This document shows positions 55,269 through 64,000 of a DNA stretch of 64,000 bases, piece after piece (the first letter of the stretch is position 1; the number at the start of each line of letters is the position of its first letter). The stretch comes from Leptospira abararensis. GTDB lineage: Bacteria; Spirochaetota; Leptospiria; Leptospirales; Leptospiraceae. The position numbers were made by a program, and so were the translations under genes. The notes below the pieces were generated by a model. The model was not told where the DNA came from. It saw nothing but the letters and a program-made list of their open reading frames with translations, and did not search any database. The stretch spans positions 24,807 through 88,806 of the forward strand of contig NZ_JAFFPR010000004.1 in NCBI RefSeq assembly GCF_016918735.1, in the 5' to 3' direction.

Positions 55269-57260
55269 ATGTCTCTCACTGAATTTCTTACAGAGGAACT
55301 GAAAGAGTTCGATCGTAAGGAAAAAGAACAAGTGGAAGTCATTGCCGATACCATAGAAGAGTGTCTGGCAATTGCGTCACAACATCTTGGCCGCAAAGTC
55401 CATGAAATAGATTATACTGTTTTAAAACGAGGAAAGAAGTCCTTATTCTTTTCTGAGCCCTATCATATCCGCGCTTCCATCATTCCCGATGATATGCTCT
55501 TAGATGAACTAAGTCTTCTCGACGAACATCTAACGGGTGGTAGTGGAAAATTAGTATCTAAAGATTTAAAAGAACTAGTAACTCCTAAAAATAAAGATGG
55601 CCGAGTGAGTGTTAAAATTTACCGTACGGGTGTTTTTATTACTGTTTATCCTCCCAGTGGAGAAGGGCTTGCTATGACCATGGCGGATGTTTCCAAAAAA
55701 CTTTCGTTTCGTGGAATAGCGGGTGTTGACCAAAATTTAATTAATAAAATTCTAAAAGATAAAAAAGGGGAACCGGTTCTTATTTCGAACCAGAAACCTA
55801 AATCTGGAAATGACTCTAGTTGCAACGTAGAAATTGCACAGGAAAACATGAGAGCCTTTGTGACTGTGTTTCCAGCAAGACCAGGTGGCCGTGATTTAGA
55901 AGTATCAGACATCGTAGCAGCACTCAAAGGAATGGGTGTGGCGCACGGTCTGAAAGAAGAGGAAATCAGAAAGTGTTTAGACGAAGACATTCATAATAAA
56001 CCTTTCATTGGGGCTGAAGGTGATTTCCCTGTGAACGGTAAAAATGCGGAAATTAAATACTATGTTCGCACGGAAAAGAAAATCAACTTCAAGGAAGACC
56101 AATCAGGTCGAGTCGACTACAAAGACTTAGATATGATTGAGAACGTGGTTGTAGGACAATTGTTAGCTGAGAAAATTCCTGCTGAAAAAGGAAAGTTTGG
56201 ACGCAATTTATTTGGTATGGTCCTGCCTGCCAAAGATGGTTTAGATACCGAACTCAAACAAGGAAAAGGAACCATTCTTTCCGAAGACAAAATGCGTCTC
56301 ACTGCAGAAGTCAACGGACAAGTGTTATACGCTGCAGGAAGACTTTCTGTGGAAACTGTTTACCGCATCAATGGAGATGTGGGGGTTCGTACAGGGAATG
56401 TTACCTTCCTAGGTTCTATCATCATCACAGGAAACGTAGAAGATAATTATTCAGTGAAGGCTGCAGGTAACATAGAAATTTATGGAACGGTGCAAAAGGC
56501 CATCGTGGAAGCGGACGGAGACATCATTGTCCGCCAAGGGGTAACGGGAAGGGAAGAGGCACGAATCGAATCCACCGGTGGAAACATCGTTGCCAAGTTC
56601 ATTCAGAACGCCACTTGTATTACAGAAAAAGACATCATCGTCCAAGAAGGGATTTTGCATTCACATCTGATGGCCGGGGGAAAGATCTCCTGTAAAGGAA
56701 AACGAGGCCAGATTGTGGGAGGCACCATCCAAGCGGCCCAACTCATTTCTGCCAAAATCATCGGATCCCAAGCAAACCCGCAAACCGACCTTATCGTGGG
56801 AAACAATCCCAAGATCTTAAAACAAATTCAGGAATACGAAGAGAAACGAAAAGAGAACCAGGACAAACTGGATCAACTCACAAAAACCATGCGAACGCTT
56901 AAAGCCCGTAAAGATGCCGATCCTGCAAGCTTTACCGCCGAACAAGACGCCCATTTGCAGAAATTGGATGCAGGGACCAAAAAACTCGAAAAACGCATTG
57001 CTGAGGCTGGAAAGGACATCCAAACCCTCACTGAATACATGGATGAACAGGCCGCCAGTGGCCGTATATCGGTCGAGAAGACCATTTTCCCGGGTGTTAC
57101 CATCCGCATCCGCAATGCGGAGTTCAAACTCCGCCACGAGACGAAAGCCAAAACTTTCTACGAAGAAGAATCCCAGGTGCGCAGTGCTCCTTACGAAGAT
57201 CCAGACGAACAGAAAAATGACTGGAGAAAAAAGAGAGGGCGTGGTAAGTCTAAGAATTAG
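55269..57260 (+). CDS. FapA-family (DUF342) protein
   Basis: 663 residues. The N-terminal part (1-60) resembles the Jag-N/SpoIIIJ-associated fold. The middle holds the DUF342/FapA region, and from about 370 a right-handed beta-helix-like stretch with repeated V-x-G-x-V / AAGNIEIYG / [11 protein letters not shown] / [10 protein letters not shown] units. A coiled coil (about 518-585) and a basic tail ([12 protein letters not shown]) end the protein. DUF342 proteins are often encoded with flagellar or chemotaxis genes; in Bacillus/Vibrio relatives (FapA) they affect localisation of regulators. The specific role here is inferred from the fliA operon context. Confidence 0.8.
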   Translation: MSLTEFLTEELKEFDRKEKEQVEVIADTIEECLAIASQHLGRKVHEIDYTVLKRGKKSLFFSEPYHIRASIIPDDMLLDELSLLDEHLTGGSGKLVSKDLKELVTPKNKDGRVSVKIYRTGVFITVYPPSGEGLAMTMADVSKKLSFRGIAGVDQNLINKILKDKKGEPVLISNQKPKSGNDSSCNVEIAQENMRAFVTVFPARPGGRDLEVSDIVAALKGMGVAHGLKEEEIRKCLDEDIHNKPFIGAEGDFPVNGKNAEIKYYVRTEKKINFKEDQSGRVDYKDLDMIENVVVGQLLAEKIPAEKGKFGRNLFGMVLPAKDGLDTELKQGKGTILSEDKMRLTAEVNGQVLYAAGRLSVETVYRINGDVGVRTGNVTFLGSIIITGNVEDNYSVKAAGNIEIYGTVQKAIVEADGDIIVRQGVTGREEARIESTGGNIVAKFIQNATCITEKDIIVQEGILHSHLMAGGKISCKGKRGQIVGGTIQAAQLISAKIIGSQANPQTDLIVGNNPKILKQIQEYEEKRKENQDKLDQLTKTMRTLKARKDADPASFTAEQDAHLQKLDAGTKKLEKRIAEAGKDIQTLTEYMDEQAASGRISVEKTIFPGVTIRIRNAEFKLRHETKAKTFYEEESQVRSAPYEDPDEQKNDWRKKRGRGKSKN

Positions 57261-57271
57261 GAGGCATTCCG

Positions 57272-57562
57272 ATGATTCTAAACGAAAACTTCGCGAGCAT
57301 CGCCCACCACTACGATTTTGCACGTAGGGCCCAGGCAGAGAATCCCTTCACCCACCAAAACCAGGTGGTGGAATTGCAAAAGGTTGTGATCCAAACCCAA
57401 AACCGAGCACAAACGGTTCCTGAGACAAAATCAGGAAACCAAAGTTCGGCAGCAAAACCGAAACAAGACAAAGAAAATTCGGTTTATGCTTATTCCAAAG
57501 AAGGAGTCATTTATGACCGTCCCAGTTTGGAAAGAGGATTTCGTTTTGATTTAAAAGCTTAA
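57272..57562 (+). CDS. Small unknown protein in the flagellar operon
   Basis: 96 residues with AGGAGG eight bases before the ATG. Hydrophilic, Gln/Lys/Ala-rich (QKVVIQTQNRAQT, KSGNQSSAAKPKQDKEN), ending in YAYSKEGVIYDRPSLERGFRFDLKA. No signal peptide, membrane segment or known motif. Probably co-transcribed with the upstream DUF342 gene, which ends 11 bases before it. Confidence 0.7.
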   Translation: MILNENFASIAHHYDFARRAQAENPFTHQNQVVELQKVVIQTQNRAQTVPETKSGNQSSAAKPKQDKENSVYAYSKEGVIYDRPSLERGFRFDLKA

Positions 57563-57609
57563 AGTTCTCACTCCGGAATGTTGTTGGAAATGTTCTGTAG
57601 GAGAATGGC

Positions 57610-58485
57610 ATGGAACTCTTTTCCCTTGTTCTAATTAATTTATTATTTTGTGGGATGATGTATGTATTCATCTCGGCTAAAGTCCAAAAAGCAGTCGGAG
57701 AATATTACGATAAAAAACTGAATCGGGCCATTGATATGGCCACTCAGGAAACCATACGCGAGTTAGATGCCACAGTGGCTGTCATCGAATCGAAAATGGT
57801 GGCTCTGCGTTCGATGATGGAACGGGGAGAGATACTTGTCAAAGAATTCAAACATTACCAAGGTTCAGGCCTTTCCATGAAATCAGAGTTAATCCCTCCA
57901 CCAGTATTGGAAGAAGAACCAGTTCTCGATTTAAAAGAACAAAGAACAGGGATAGGTAAAATTTACCAAGCCAACCAAATCCCATCTCCTTTGACGGAAG
58001 CGGAAACCACAGAAGGGGCCGTGAACCAAGCCTTTGGAAAATTAGGTAAGGCAGTCAAAGGAATTTTCGGAATGGAACCTATAGACTCTCCATCAAAAGA
58101 AGCAATGGATAATTTGGAAGTGCAAACTTTCCAACCTAAGATGAATTATACGGTCGGTGGAAATCCCTTTACAGAAGAAAAACCAACAGAAGCCATTCGC
58201 AATGAAATTGTCGATGGATCTAAAAAAAGAGATTTTTTAAACGAAGTATCGAAAGCCAATGATCCTGCCTTTGCTTCTTACCAAAAAATGAGTATGGATA
58301 AAGTGGATCTTTCCATTGAGTCTGCACTGGAAGAACTCAGCGCTTCGGCAACAAAGATTGATAAAGTGGTGCATCTCATCAAAAAGGGATACAAACATGA
58401 TGAAATTTCCGAAGCTATGAATATTGGCATTCATGAAATTCATCTAATTGAAACGATTCGACTTGATCGATCTAGAAGAATCTAA
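57610..58485 (+). CDS. Membrane-anchored coiled-coil protein with C-terminal helix-turn-helix-like segment
   Basis: 291 residues. One N-terminal membrane segment (about 4-24), a coiled coil (about 28-85) and a disordered Pro/Glu-rich middle (about 95-210). The end, VVHLIKKGYKHDEISEAMNIGIHEIHLIETI, has the helix-turn-helix-like arrangement seen in DUF2802/DUF6115-type proteins that sit next to motility genes. That family call is a moderate guess. Cytoplasmic orientation of the tail is expected. Confidence 0.7.
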   Translation: MELFSLVLINLLFCGMMYVFISAKVQKAVGEYYDKKLNRAIDMATQETIRELDATVAVIESKMVALRSMMERGEILVKEFKHYQGSGLSMKSELIPPPVLEEEPVLDLKEQRTGIGKIYQANQIPSPLTEAETTEGAVNQAFGKLGKAVKGIFGMEPIDSPSKEAMDNLEVQTFQPKMNYTVGGNPFTEEKPTEAIRNEIVDGSKKRDFLNEVSKANDPAFASYQKMSMDKVDLSIESALEELSASATKIDKVVHLIKKGYKHDEISEAMNIGIHEIHLIETIRLDRSRRI

Positions 58486-58497
58486 AAATATGTTTCC

Positions 58498-58782
58498 ATG
58501 TCTTCGTTTCCGGTACTCAATGTAGGTTTTTCGAACGTAGTATTTGTATCGAAAATTTTGACTATCCTCCAGGCAGACTCTGCGGGGGCCAAACGACTAC
58601 GCTCCGAAGCCAAATCGGAAAGTAGGCTCATTGATGCCACGGGGGGACGAAAGACAAGATCTGTTCTTGTTTTAGATTCCGGACATATCCTTCTCTCTGC
58701 CATCCGACCAGAAAGTTTATCCAAACGATTAGAATCCGGGGACAATCATTTTGCGGAAGGGGAAGAGGAGTCGGAAGATTGA
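58498..58782 (+). CDS. DUF370/RemA-like regulator
   Basis: 94 residues. [68 protein letters not shown] follow the DUF370/RemA pattern step by step; RemA of Bacillus subtilis activates matrix operons by binding DNA as a multimer. In many bacteria this gene stands before gmk, as it does here. An acidic tail (EGEEESED) is an addition to the core family. A DNA-binding role in this organism is inference. Confidence 0.85.
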   Translation: MSSFPVLNVGFSNVVFVSKILTILQADSAGAKRLRSEAKSESRLIDATGGRKTRSVLVLDSGHILLSAIRPESLSKRLESGDNHFAEGEEESED

Positions 58783-59342
58783 AAGCAAATCCTAATTTGT
58801 ATATTATTTCTTCTGTTGCCGGAGGTGGAAAGTCTACCATCATCTCCGCCTTACTTACCGAGTATCCCGATTTCTATTTTTCCATTTCTTGTACCACAAG
58901 AGAGCCGAGGCCTGGGGACGAGGAAGGCAAAACCTATTATTTTCTATCGGTTCCTGAATTTAAAAAACGAATTCTCGATGGTGAGTTTTATGAATGGGCC
59001 GAAGTACATGGTAATTATTACGGCACTCCGAAAGGCCCAATCCTTGCTGCCATTAGGGAACATAGAGTGGCACTTCTCGATTTGGATGTACAAGGTGCCA
59101 AGTCTGTAAAAGAACTAAGACCTGAGTCAGTGACTATTTTTATTGAACCACCGAGTCGAGAGATTTGGATCGAACGATTGATTCGTCGGGGAACCGATTC
59201 TCAAACCAGTATTGAAAGACGGATTGAAAATGGAATCAAGGAACTGGATGAAGCACCAAGCTTTGATTATGTGGTTGTGAATGATCACTTAACTGACGCC
59301 ATTCGAGACGTCAAAGCCATTCTCTTTCGAAAAGAATCTTAA
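58779..59342 (+). CDS. gmk: Guanylate kinase
   Basis: 187 residues, starting at TTG that overlaps the RemA-like stop (TTGA), with GGAAGAGGAG upstream. GMP to GDP phosphorylation. The P-loop reads AGGGKST (family usually G-x-x-G-x-G-K-S/T) near residue 13-19, and the [21 protein letters not shown] and GNYYGTP GMP-binding blocks are complete. Confidence 0.94.
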   Translation: MKANPNLYIISSVAGGGKSTIISALLTEYPDFYFSISCTTREPRPGDEEGKTYYFLSVPEFKKRILDGEFYEWAEVHGNYYGTPKGPILAAIREHRVALLDLDVQGAKSVKELRPESVTIFIEPPSREIWIERLIRRGTDSQTSIERRIENGIKELDEAPSFDYVVVNDHLTDAIRDVKAILFRKES

Positions 59343-59356
59343 GCAAAAACAAACCT

Positions 59357-60007
59357 TTACGGTTCGTCGTTGTCCTCATCAATACTTTTTCCGTAATTCG
59401 GAACATTCTTCGCTCCTGCATCCAACCACTTGTTAGAGATCACAGATCTTCTTTCTGCAGGAAAAAGAGTGAGTAGGTATGTAGTGATGGTTTGTCTTCC
59501 ATCCTCTTCTGCATCTCTATCCATTTGTTCAAATACTTCAATGATATCGTAGTCCGGCCAATTGATTAACATATCTCTTGCCGACTCTGGCGGCATATTG
59601 GCTACTTTGTTTGCGAGAACCTTTACTTTTTCAGCACGGGCATTGTCTTTTTTCAACTTGTCTGCCATTTCTTTTTCTTTTCGTTGGATCCCTTCTTTTA
59701 GTTCTTCCAAACGTTCTTTGTCCGCATGAAGAGAAGAAGATTTTTCTTCTAACTCCCGTTTCATTTGCTCTAGTTCTTCGCGGTCCGCAATCAGTCTTTC
59801 TTTAGCTTTTTCCATCTCCAACTTTTCTAACTCGGTAGGAGAAAGTAGGTCTTGGTTTACGAGCCCTGCTTGTTTTTTTAAGAATGGTAAATAGTCCTCT
59901 GCATTGATGACTTGGAAGTAATCAAAAACAAAAAAGCCGATTGCGATTAAAAAGAAAATGAGTACAATTAAAAAGAAAGATCTTGTGCTATCGGTTACAC
60001 TTGCCAT
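59357..60007 (-). CDS. flbB: Periplasmic-flagellar collar protein FlbB
   Basis: 216 residues. One N-terminal membrane segment (about 10-30), a long coiled coil (about 65-135, KLEMEKAKERLIADREELEQMKRELEEK) and a C-terminal globular domain (about 140-205) with VKVLANKVANMPPESARDMLINWPDYDIIEVFEQMDRDAEEDGRQTITTYLLTLFPAERRSVI, a MgtE-N-like fold as in spirochaete FlbB. FlbB is the scaffold of the motor collar in Borrelia. It follows fliJ with a one-base stop/start overlap (TAATG), so translation is coupled. Confidence 0.85.
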   Translation of the reverse strand: MASVTDSTRSFFLIVLIFFLIAIGFFVFDYFQVINAEDYLPFLKKQAGLVNQDLLSPTELEKLEMEKAKERLIADREELEQMKRELEEKSSSLHADKERLEELKEGIQRKEKEMADKLKKDNARAEKVKVLANKVANMPPESARDMLINWPDYDIIEVFEQMDRDAEEDGRQTITTYLLTLFPAERRSVISNKWLDAGAKNVPNYGKSIDEDNDEP

Positions 60008-60606
60008 TACGATTTCCCTTGTCCTAGGTAGTATTTTTCATAAAAATCACGAAGAGTTTTGAAGTCGGATGTGAGTTCGTCACCTCCGTCCTCACGGTTC
60101 AGAATTTTGAAAGTTCTTGGAATCTTTTTAGATTTTGCCGGCCCATAACTTTCTGTCGAATCGAATAATGATTGTTTGCTTAATTGAAGGTTAAATTCTT
60201 CGACTTCCCTTCGTTCCATTCGGTTTCGTTTTTTCTTCCATTCCGCAAATCGTTTGTCTTTTAAAACTTCGATCACCTTTTTATTCATTCGGGCAACCAT
60301 CACATCTTTACGAACCAAATTGACTTCGTCATTTTGACGAGAGATACGTTCATCCAATTCCTCATTGCGTCGCATGAGGCCCTGGATGTATTGTTCGATG
60401 GAAAGGTAATCGGAAAGGCTTGTTCCCACTTTTGAGGAAGCAAGGATTGCCTCGTAGGAAGATTCAATTTCTCTTTCGTTGGAATCTTTTTCGCCAATGA
60501 GGGAATTCAGTTTGGAGACAACCAAAGAGAGCCTACGGATTTCTTCTTCTTCCCGCCAACCTCGTAATTTGAGAACTGTCTCTAAACTAAAACGAAATCG
60601 TTTCAC
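60007..60606 (-). CDS. fliJ: Flagellar export chaperone FliJ (FlbA)
   Basis: 199 residues, almost entirely helical, with heptad-rich coiled coils; MKRFRFSLETVLKLRGWREEEEIRRLSLV is the conserved start of FliJ/FlbA proteins. FliJ binds the ATPase FliI and FlhA in the flagellar export apparatus. Borrelia orders these genes fliH-fliI-flbA-flbB; here fliJ is the first gene and is preceded by a divergent kinase gene, so fliH and fliI are elsewhere. Confidence 0.88.
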   Translation of the reverse strand: MKRFRFSLETVLKLRGWREEEEIRRLSLVVSKLNSLIGEKDSNEREIESSYEAILASSKVGTSLSDYLSIEQYIQGLMRRNEELDERISRQNDEVNLVRKDVMVARMNKKVIEVLKDKRFAEWKKKRNRMERREVEEFNLQLSKQSLFDSTESYGPAKSKKIPRTFKILNREDGGDELTSDFKTLRDFYEKYYLGQGKS

Positions 60607-60647
60607 ACCTGTCTATTTCTTCGGTTCTGAATAATTTTTGTACTCTT

Positions 60648-60679
60648 TTTTACTCGTATTTTTAAAAAAATGAGTAAAA
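60648..60679. repeat. Inverted repeat in divergent fliJ/kinase intergenic region
   Basis: TTTTACTC (60648-60655) and GAGTAAAA (60672-60679) are exact reverse complements. TACTC also occurs as a direct repeat ten bases apart (60641 and 60651). The region is only 82 bases long between the divergent starts, so these elements probably overlap the promoters. Confidence 0.5.
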
Positions 60680-60688
60680 CTTGCAATA

Positions 60689-63600
60689 TTGTCCTATAAA
60701 CACTTACATCTTATCGTTTCGGCCAGTGCATTCTTTTCTTTTCTGGTGCCGCCTTTGTTTGCGACTTCTCCTGCTGAGATCGTACGCAAAAGCCAGGGAA
60801 ATCCGGTCCACTTAGAAGGGGAATGGGATTTTTATCCCCAAACTTTCCTCTCGGAATTGGACGAATTGCCAAAGACCAAACTCTCCCTTGTGGTTCCAGG
60901 GATTTGGAATTCAGAGCTAGGGACGGGCAATGGATTTGGAACTTACCGATTGGTTTTGGAACGGCCGGAAGATACAGATCTAGACACAGTGTACGGAATC
61001 AAACTTGTCGATTTGGCGACTGCCTCCCGCGTCTATTGGAATGGGAAACTCCTTGGGTCTTCCGGTGTGGTTTCCAAAAAACCCGAAGAGTCTTCACCGT
61101 CTTACCAATTCCAATTTTACCCTCTTCCCTGGAAGGAAGGCCCCAACGAACTTTTGGTGGAGATTTCCAACTACCATCATGATAAAGGAGGAATGTGGGA
61201 GCCGCCTTACGTAGGTGAGTGGAACAAACTCTTTAAAGAAAATGAAAAAGACTTAGCCTCTTCTTTATTTTTAGCAGGGTCTGTCTTTATCATTGCCTTA
61301 TACCATTTTGGGTTGTTTTATTTTAGGCGTTCCGACAAAGGAAATTTACTTTTTGGGTTTGCCGCCCTTCTTTTATCCCTGCGCACCTTATTCACAGGGG
61401 AAAGGTTTGTGTTTAACGAATTGTCTCCCTATATCGGTTGGAACCTTTGCCTTCGTATTGAATACTTAACGTTTTATTTATCACCTTATCTATTTTTTGC
61501 TTTTTTTCGTGAATTTTATCCTAACTTTTATCCGCGTTGGATGGACCGACTTCTCCTCATCCCCACCTTAATTTTTATTAGTTTTCTTTTGGTTTTGCCA
61601 ACTCCCGTTTATACAAAGTTAAATGGATATTTCCATATCGTATTTTTGTCGGGTATCCTTTTGATCTTACAAGGGGTGTTTCGTGCAGTATTAAATCGAA
61701 AAGAGAGTAGTTTGTTATTTGCCATTGGGATTATTTCTGTGGCGATTGCGGCCTTTATTGATTTACTCAATGCCTACCAGATCGTGTATACAGTAGAAGC
61801 GGTTCCTATTGGGATATTTGTATTTATTTTGGTTCAATCACTCACACTTTCCCGGCGGTTTAGTCGTGCCTTTTCAGAAGTGGAAACTCTTTCTAAAAGA
61901 CTACTTGCTCTCGACAAACTAAAAGATGAGTTTTTAGCAAACACTTCTCACGAATTAAAAACACCTCTCAATGGAATTATTGGAATCGCCGAATCTATGT
62001 TTGATGGCATTGGTGGAAAACTCAACCAAGAACAAAGACAAAATTTAGGAATGATTGTGAGTTCTGGAAAACGTCTCTCTTCCCTTGTGGATGATATTTT
62101 GGACTTTTCCAAAATGAAAAATAGAGATTTGGATTTGGATCTTAAGGCAATTGACCTCCATCAAATTTGTGATTTGGTACTTGTAATCTCAAGGCCACTA
62201 TATGTTACCAAAAATCTAACGGTGCGAAATCATGTTCCTATGGATTTTCCTCCGATTTTAGGAGATGAAGCAAGGCTCCAACAAATCCTATTCAATCTCA
62301 TCGGCAATGCGATCAAATTTACTGAAAAAGGCCGCATCGATGTTTCGGCGGAAATTATGGAAAGGATGTTGGTTCTTTCCATAAAAGATACTGGAATCGG
62401 AATTCCAGAAGACAAATTTGCTGATATTTTCAAATCCTTTGAACAAGTGGATGCATCCACCACACGTAAGTTTGGTGGAACGGGGCTTGGTCTTGCCATC
62501 TCCAAACGTTTGGTGGAGTTACATGGGGGAACGATTTGGGTGGAATCTAAAGAAGGAGAAGGTTCTACTTTTAGATTCACTCTTCCTTTGGCAAGGGATG
62601 GGGAAATCCCGATGGAGAAACCTCCAACCAAAAAGACGGATTTATGGTTTGGTGGTGAGTCCCCCGAATTTGAACCCATTGAAGAAACCACAGAGGAGTA
62701 TGATGGGGAAAAAATCAAAGTCCTTGTTGTGGATGATGAACCCATCAATCGGCAAGTTCTCAAAAACCATCTAACACTGATTGGTTGTGATGTACATGAA
62801 GCGTCCAACGGTGGGGATGCCATTCGTATAGTCCGAGATGATGGTCCGTTCGAACTGATGCTCTTGGACATTATGATGCCAGGAATGAGTGGTTATGATG
62901 TTTGTACGGTATTACGAGAGTCTTATTCTTTATACCAACTTCCTATTTTGTTTTTGACAGCTAAAAATCAAATCACAGATATCATTGCTTCCTTGGAAGC
63001 TGGTGGGAACGACTATTTAGCAAAACCTTTCGACAAACGAGAGTTAATTTCTCGTGCTAAGAACTTAATTACTTTAAAAAAGGCGGTAGAGGAACAAAAC
63101 AAATTCATTGCCTTCCAAAATGAGTTAGGTCTTGCCAGAAAACTCCAAAGTTCTATTTTACCCGAAGAAGCACCCAATATTGTAGGTATCAAAACAGAGT
63201 TCTATTATGAACCCATGGACAGTGTGGGAGGGGACTTCTTTGATTTTCATGCGATTTCGGAAACAGAGTTGGGAGTGATGGTTGCCGATGTGTCTGGACA
63301 TGGAATTCCTGCAGCCCTTATCTCTGCCATGCTAAAGATTGCCTTCTCCACACAAATTCGTTTGTCCCGAGAACCGGCCCAATTGATGACCCAAATCAAC
63401 TCCACCTTACTTGGAAAAATGAAAGGGGCCTTTCTCACTGCTTCCTATATTTATATTAATTTAGAAACCAAAGAAATGGTTCATGCACGCTGCGGCCACC
63501 CACCTCTGATCATCAATCGCAGAGGGGAATCCAAATCAAAACTCAGTTTACCGCTAGGGAAACTCATTGGTTGGATTCCTGAATTAGATATCCAGGAAGA

Positions 63601-63835
63601 TGTGGTGTCCCTTCATTCAGGTGACAGAATTGTTTTGTATACGGATGGAATTACAGAAGCAACCAATGCAGAAAAAGAAATGATTGGCCAGGAAAATTGG
63701 GAAAACATTGTGCAAAGATACAGTGGATATCCTATTTCAGAATCCAAACGTTTGTTACTCGAAAGGATCAAAGAATTTACAGGAAATCGTTCGCCCGATG
63801 ATGATGTGACTTTGGTAATTTTAGAAATTGAATAA
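60689..63835 (+). CDS. 7TM-DISM sensor histidine kinase fused to receiver and PP2C phosphatase
   Basis: 1,048 residues starting at TTG (no ATG fits). Signal peptide to about residue 26, a periplasmic 7TMR-DISM-type carbohydrate-binding-like domain (about 28-180), seven membrane segments (about 190-385), HisKA with His421 in NTSHELKTPLNG, HATPase_c (GIGIP near 570, GGTGLGLAISKRLVELHGG near 595-614), a receiver (acidic residues near 681, phospho-Asp727 in LLLDIMMPGMSG, Lys in LAKPFDK) and a SpoIIE/PP2C domain (about 815-1048; GGDFFDFH, ADVSGHGIPAALIS, LYTDGITEATN). One protein thus senses, autophosphorylates, relays to its own receiver and presumably dephosphorylates a STAS-type substrate. A nine-codon frame (60670-60699) overlaps the start and could be a leader peptide. 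Confidence 0.88.
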   Translation: MSYKHLHLIVSASAFFSFLVPPLFATSPAEIVRKSQGNPVHLEGEWDFYPQTFLSELDELPKTKLSLVVPGIWNSELGTGNGFGTYRLVLERPEDTDLDTVYGIKLVDLATASRVYWNGKLLGSSGVVSKKPEESSPSYQFQFYPLPWKEGPNELLVEISNYHHDKGGMWEPPYVGEWNKLFKENEKDLASSLFLAGSVFIIALYHFGLFYFRRSDKGNLLFGFAALLLSLRTLFTGERFVFNELSPYIGWNLCLRIEYLTFYLSPYLFFAFFREFYPNFYPRWMDRLLLIPTLIFISFLLVLPTPVYTKLNGYFHIVFLSGILLILQGVFRAVLNRKESSLLFAIGIISVAIAAFIDLLNAYQIVYTVEAVPIGIFVFILVQSLTLSRRFSRAFSEVETLSKRLLALDKLKDEFLANTSHELKTPLNGIIGIAESMFDGIGGKLNQEQRQNLGMIVSSGKRLSSLVDDILDFSKMKNRDLDLDLKAIDLHQICDLVLVISRPLYVTKNLTVRNHVPMDFPPILGDEARLQQILFNLIGNAIKFTEKGRIDVSAEIMERMLVLSIKDTGIGIPEDKFADIFKSFEQVDASTTRKFGGTGLGLAISKRLVELHGGTIWVESKEGEGSTFRFTLPLARDGEIPMEKPPTKKTDLWFGGESPEFEPIEETTEEYDGEKIKVLVVDDEPINRQVLKNHLTLIGCDVHEASNGGDAIRIVRDDGPFELMLLDIMMPGMSGYDVCTVLRESYSLYQLPILFLTAKNQITDIIASLEAGGNDYLAKPFDKRELISRAKNLITLKKAVEEQNKFIAFQNELGLARKLQSSILPEEAPNIVGIKTEFYYEPMDSVGGDFFDFHAISETELGVMVADVSGHGIPAALISAMLKIAFSTQIRLSREPAQLMTQINSTLLGKMKGAFLTASYIYINLETKEMVHARCGHPPLIINRRGESKSKLSLPLGKLIGWIPELDIQEDVVSLHSGDRIVLYTDGITEATNAEKEMIGQENWENIVQRYSGYPISESKRLLLERIKEFTGNRSPDDDVTLVILEIE

Positions 63836-63934
63836 AATTAGATCGCTTTTGTTTGAATCTATATTGAGTCTATCGATAAAGTGAAATCAGATTGGTTTAG
63901 AATGTATGAATTTGGGACTAACTTTACCAATAGC
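63836..63934. other. Short convergent intergenic region
   Basis: 99 bases after the kinase stop; no gene, terminator hairpin or known element recognised. Confidence 0.4.
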
Positions 63935-64000
63935 CTAAAAATCATCATCATTGCGAGTGGAAGATTGTAGAATTTTTTCTAATCGTTTCATTGCATCACT
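63935..64000 (-). CDS. Possible C-terminal end of a minus-strand gene (truncated)
   Basis: Reading in from the window edge on the minus strand, 21 codons (SDAMKRLEKILQSSTRNDDDF) are open up to TAG at 63935-63937. The amphipathic helix followed by an acidic Asp tail is protein-like, but the stretch is too short to prove coding or name a family. The gene would begin beyond the window. Confidence 0.4.
   Translation of the reverse strand, partial: SDAMKRLEKILQSSTRNDDDF

Noticed and set aside
56817..57323. A 168-codon minus-strand frame opposite the DUF342 gene
   Set aside because: Shadow of a coding region with clear domains; no ribosome site and no family resemblance.
62230..62871. A 213-codon minus-strand open frame opposite the fusion kinase
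   Set aside because: It mirrors the conserved ATPase and receiver motifs of the real gene and has no independent support.

Overview
The window reads as a chromosomal segment of a spirochaete, almost certainly Leptospira and probably a free-living (saprophytic) species. The evidence is its low-GC, densely packed coding, many lipoprotein signal peptides with relaxed lipoboxes, the spirochaete periplasmic-flagellum genes flbB and fliJ/flbA, an flhF-flhG-fliA-fapA motility operon, and long multidomain signalling proteins. The genus call is inference from protein character, not from a database search. No rRNA, tRNA, CRISPR array, insertion sequence or prophage was seen. Several genes appear to start with TTG or GTG.

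Layout. (1) 1-3713: 3' end of a hybrid histidine kinase, a divergent NRAMP-like transporter and an NhaC-type Na+/H+ antiporter. (2) 3808-16617: a protein with a sigma-factor-like C-terminal helix-turn-helix, a STAS anti-sigma-antagonist, an AsmA/YdbH-like inter-membrane protein, a DUF1318 (YdbL-like) lipoprotein and a giant 2,646-residue lipoprotein (PD40 propeller, long TPR-like region, two degenerate CHAT-like modules). (3) 16614-21965: a putative lipoprotein aminopeptidase, then HtrA-like protease, PLP aminotransferase, murI and purM. (4) 21958-31613 (minus strand): a complete-looking chemosensory operon MCP-cheW-cheA-cheB-pseudoreceiver kinase-REC-REC-PAS histidine kinase, with a good sigma-70-like promoter in front. 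CheA carries four EFGLF repeats where a P2 domain would be expected. (5) 31715-34028: an outer-membrane barrel protein and an HExxH lipoprotein. (6) 34048-41650: small exported protein, membrane PP2C phosphatase, enoyl-CoA hydratase, DUF192 lipoprotein, glycogen phosphorylase, response regulator, HEAT-repeat protein and an exported protein. (7) 41647-51314: barrel-like protein, small unknown protein, Wzm/Wzt polysaccharide exporter, ugd, thioredoxin-fold TPR protein, hisE, lpxK, and a two-gene (split) MnmC. (8) 51584-59342: flhF, flhG, unknown membrane protein, fliA, fapA-like DUF342 protein, two unknown small proteins, a RemA-like DUF370 protein and gmk. (9) 59357-64000: flbB and fliJ on the minus strand, then a 7TM-DISM sensor kinase fused to a receiver and a PP2C phosphatase, and the last 21 codons of a possible minus-strand gene.

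How it works together. Three themes dominate: envelope biogenesis (AsmA/YdbH-like bridge, LpxK, Wzm/Wzt, Ugd, MurI, barrel proteins, lipoproteins), motility and chemotaxis (chemosensory operon, flagellar regulators, FlbB/FliJ), and partner-switching or phosphorelay signalling (STAS, two PP2C phosphatases, stand-alone receivers, several histidine kinases). The best candidates for undescribed biology are the YdbH/YdbL plus giant CHAT-like lipoprotein operon, the EFGLF repeat linker of CheA, and the pseudoreceiver kinase embedded in the chemosensory operon.
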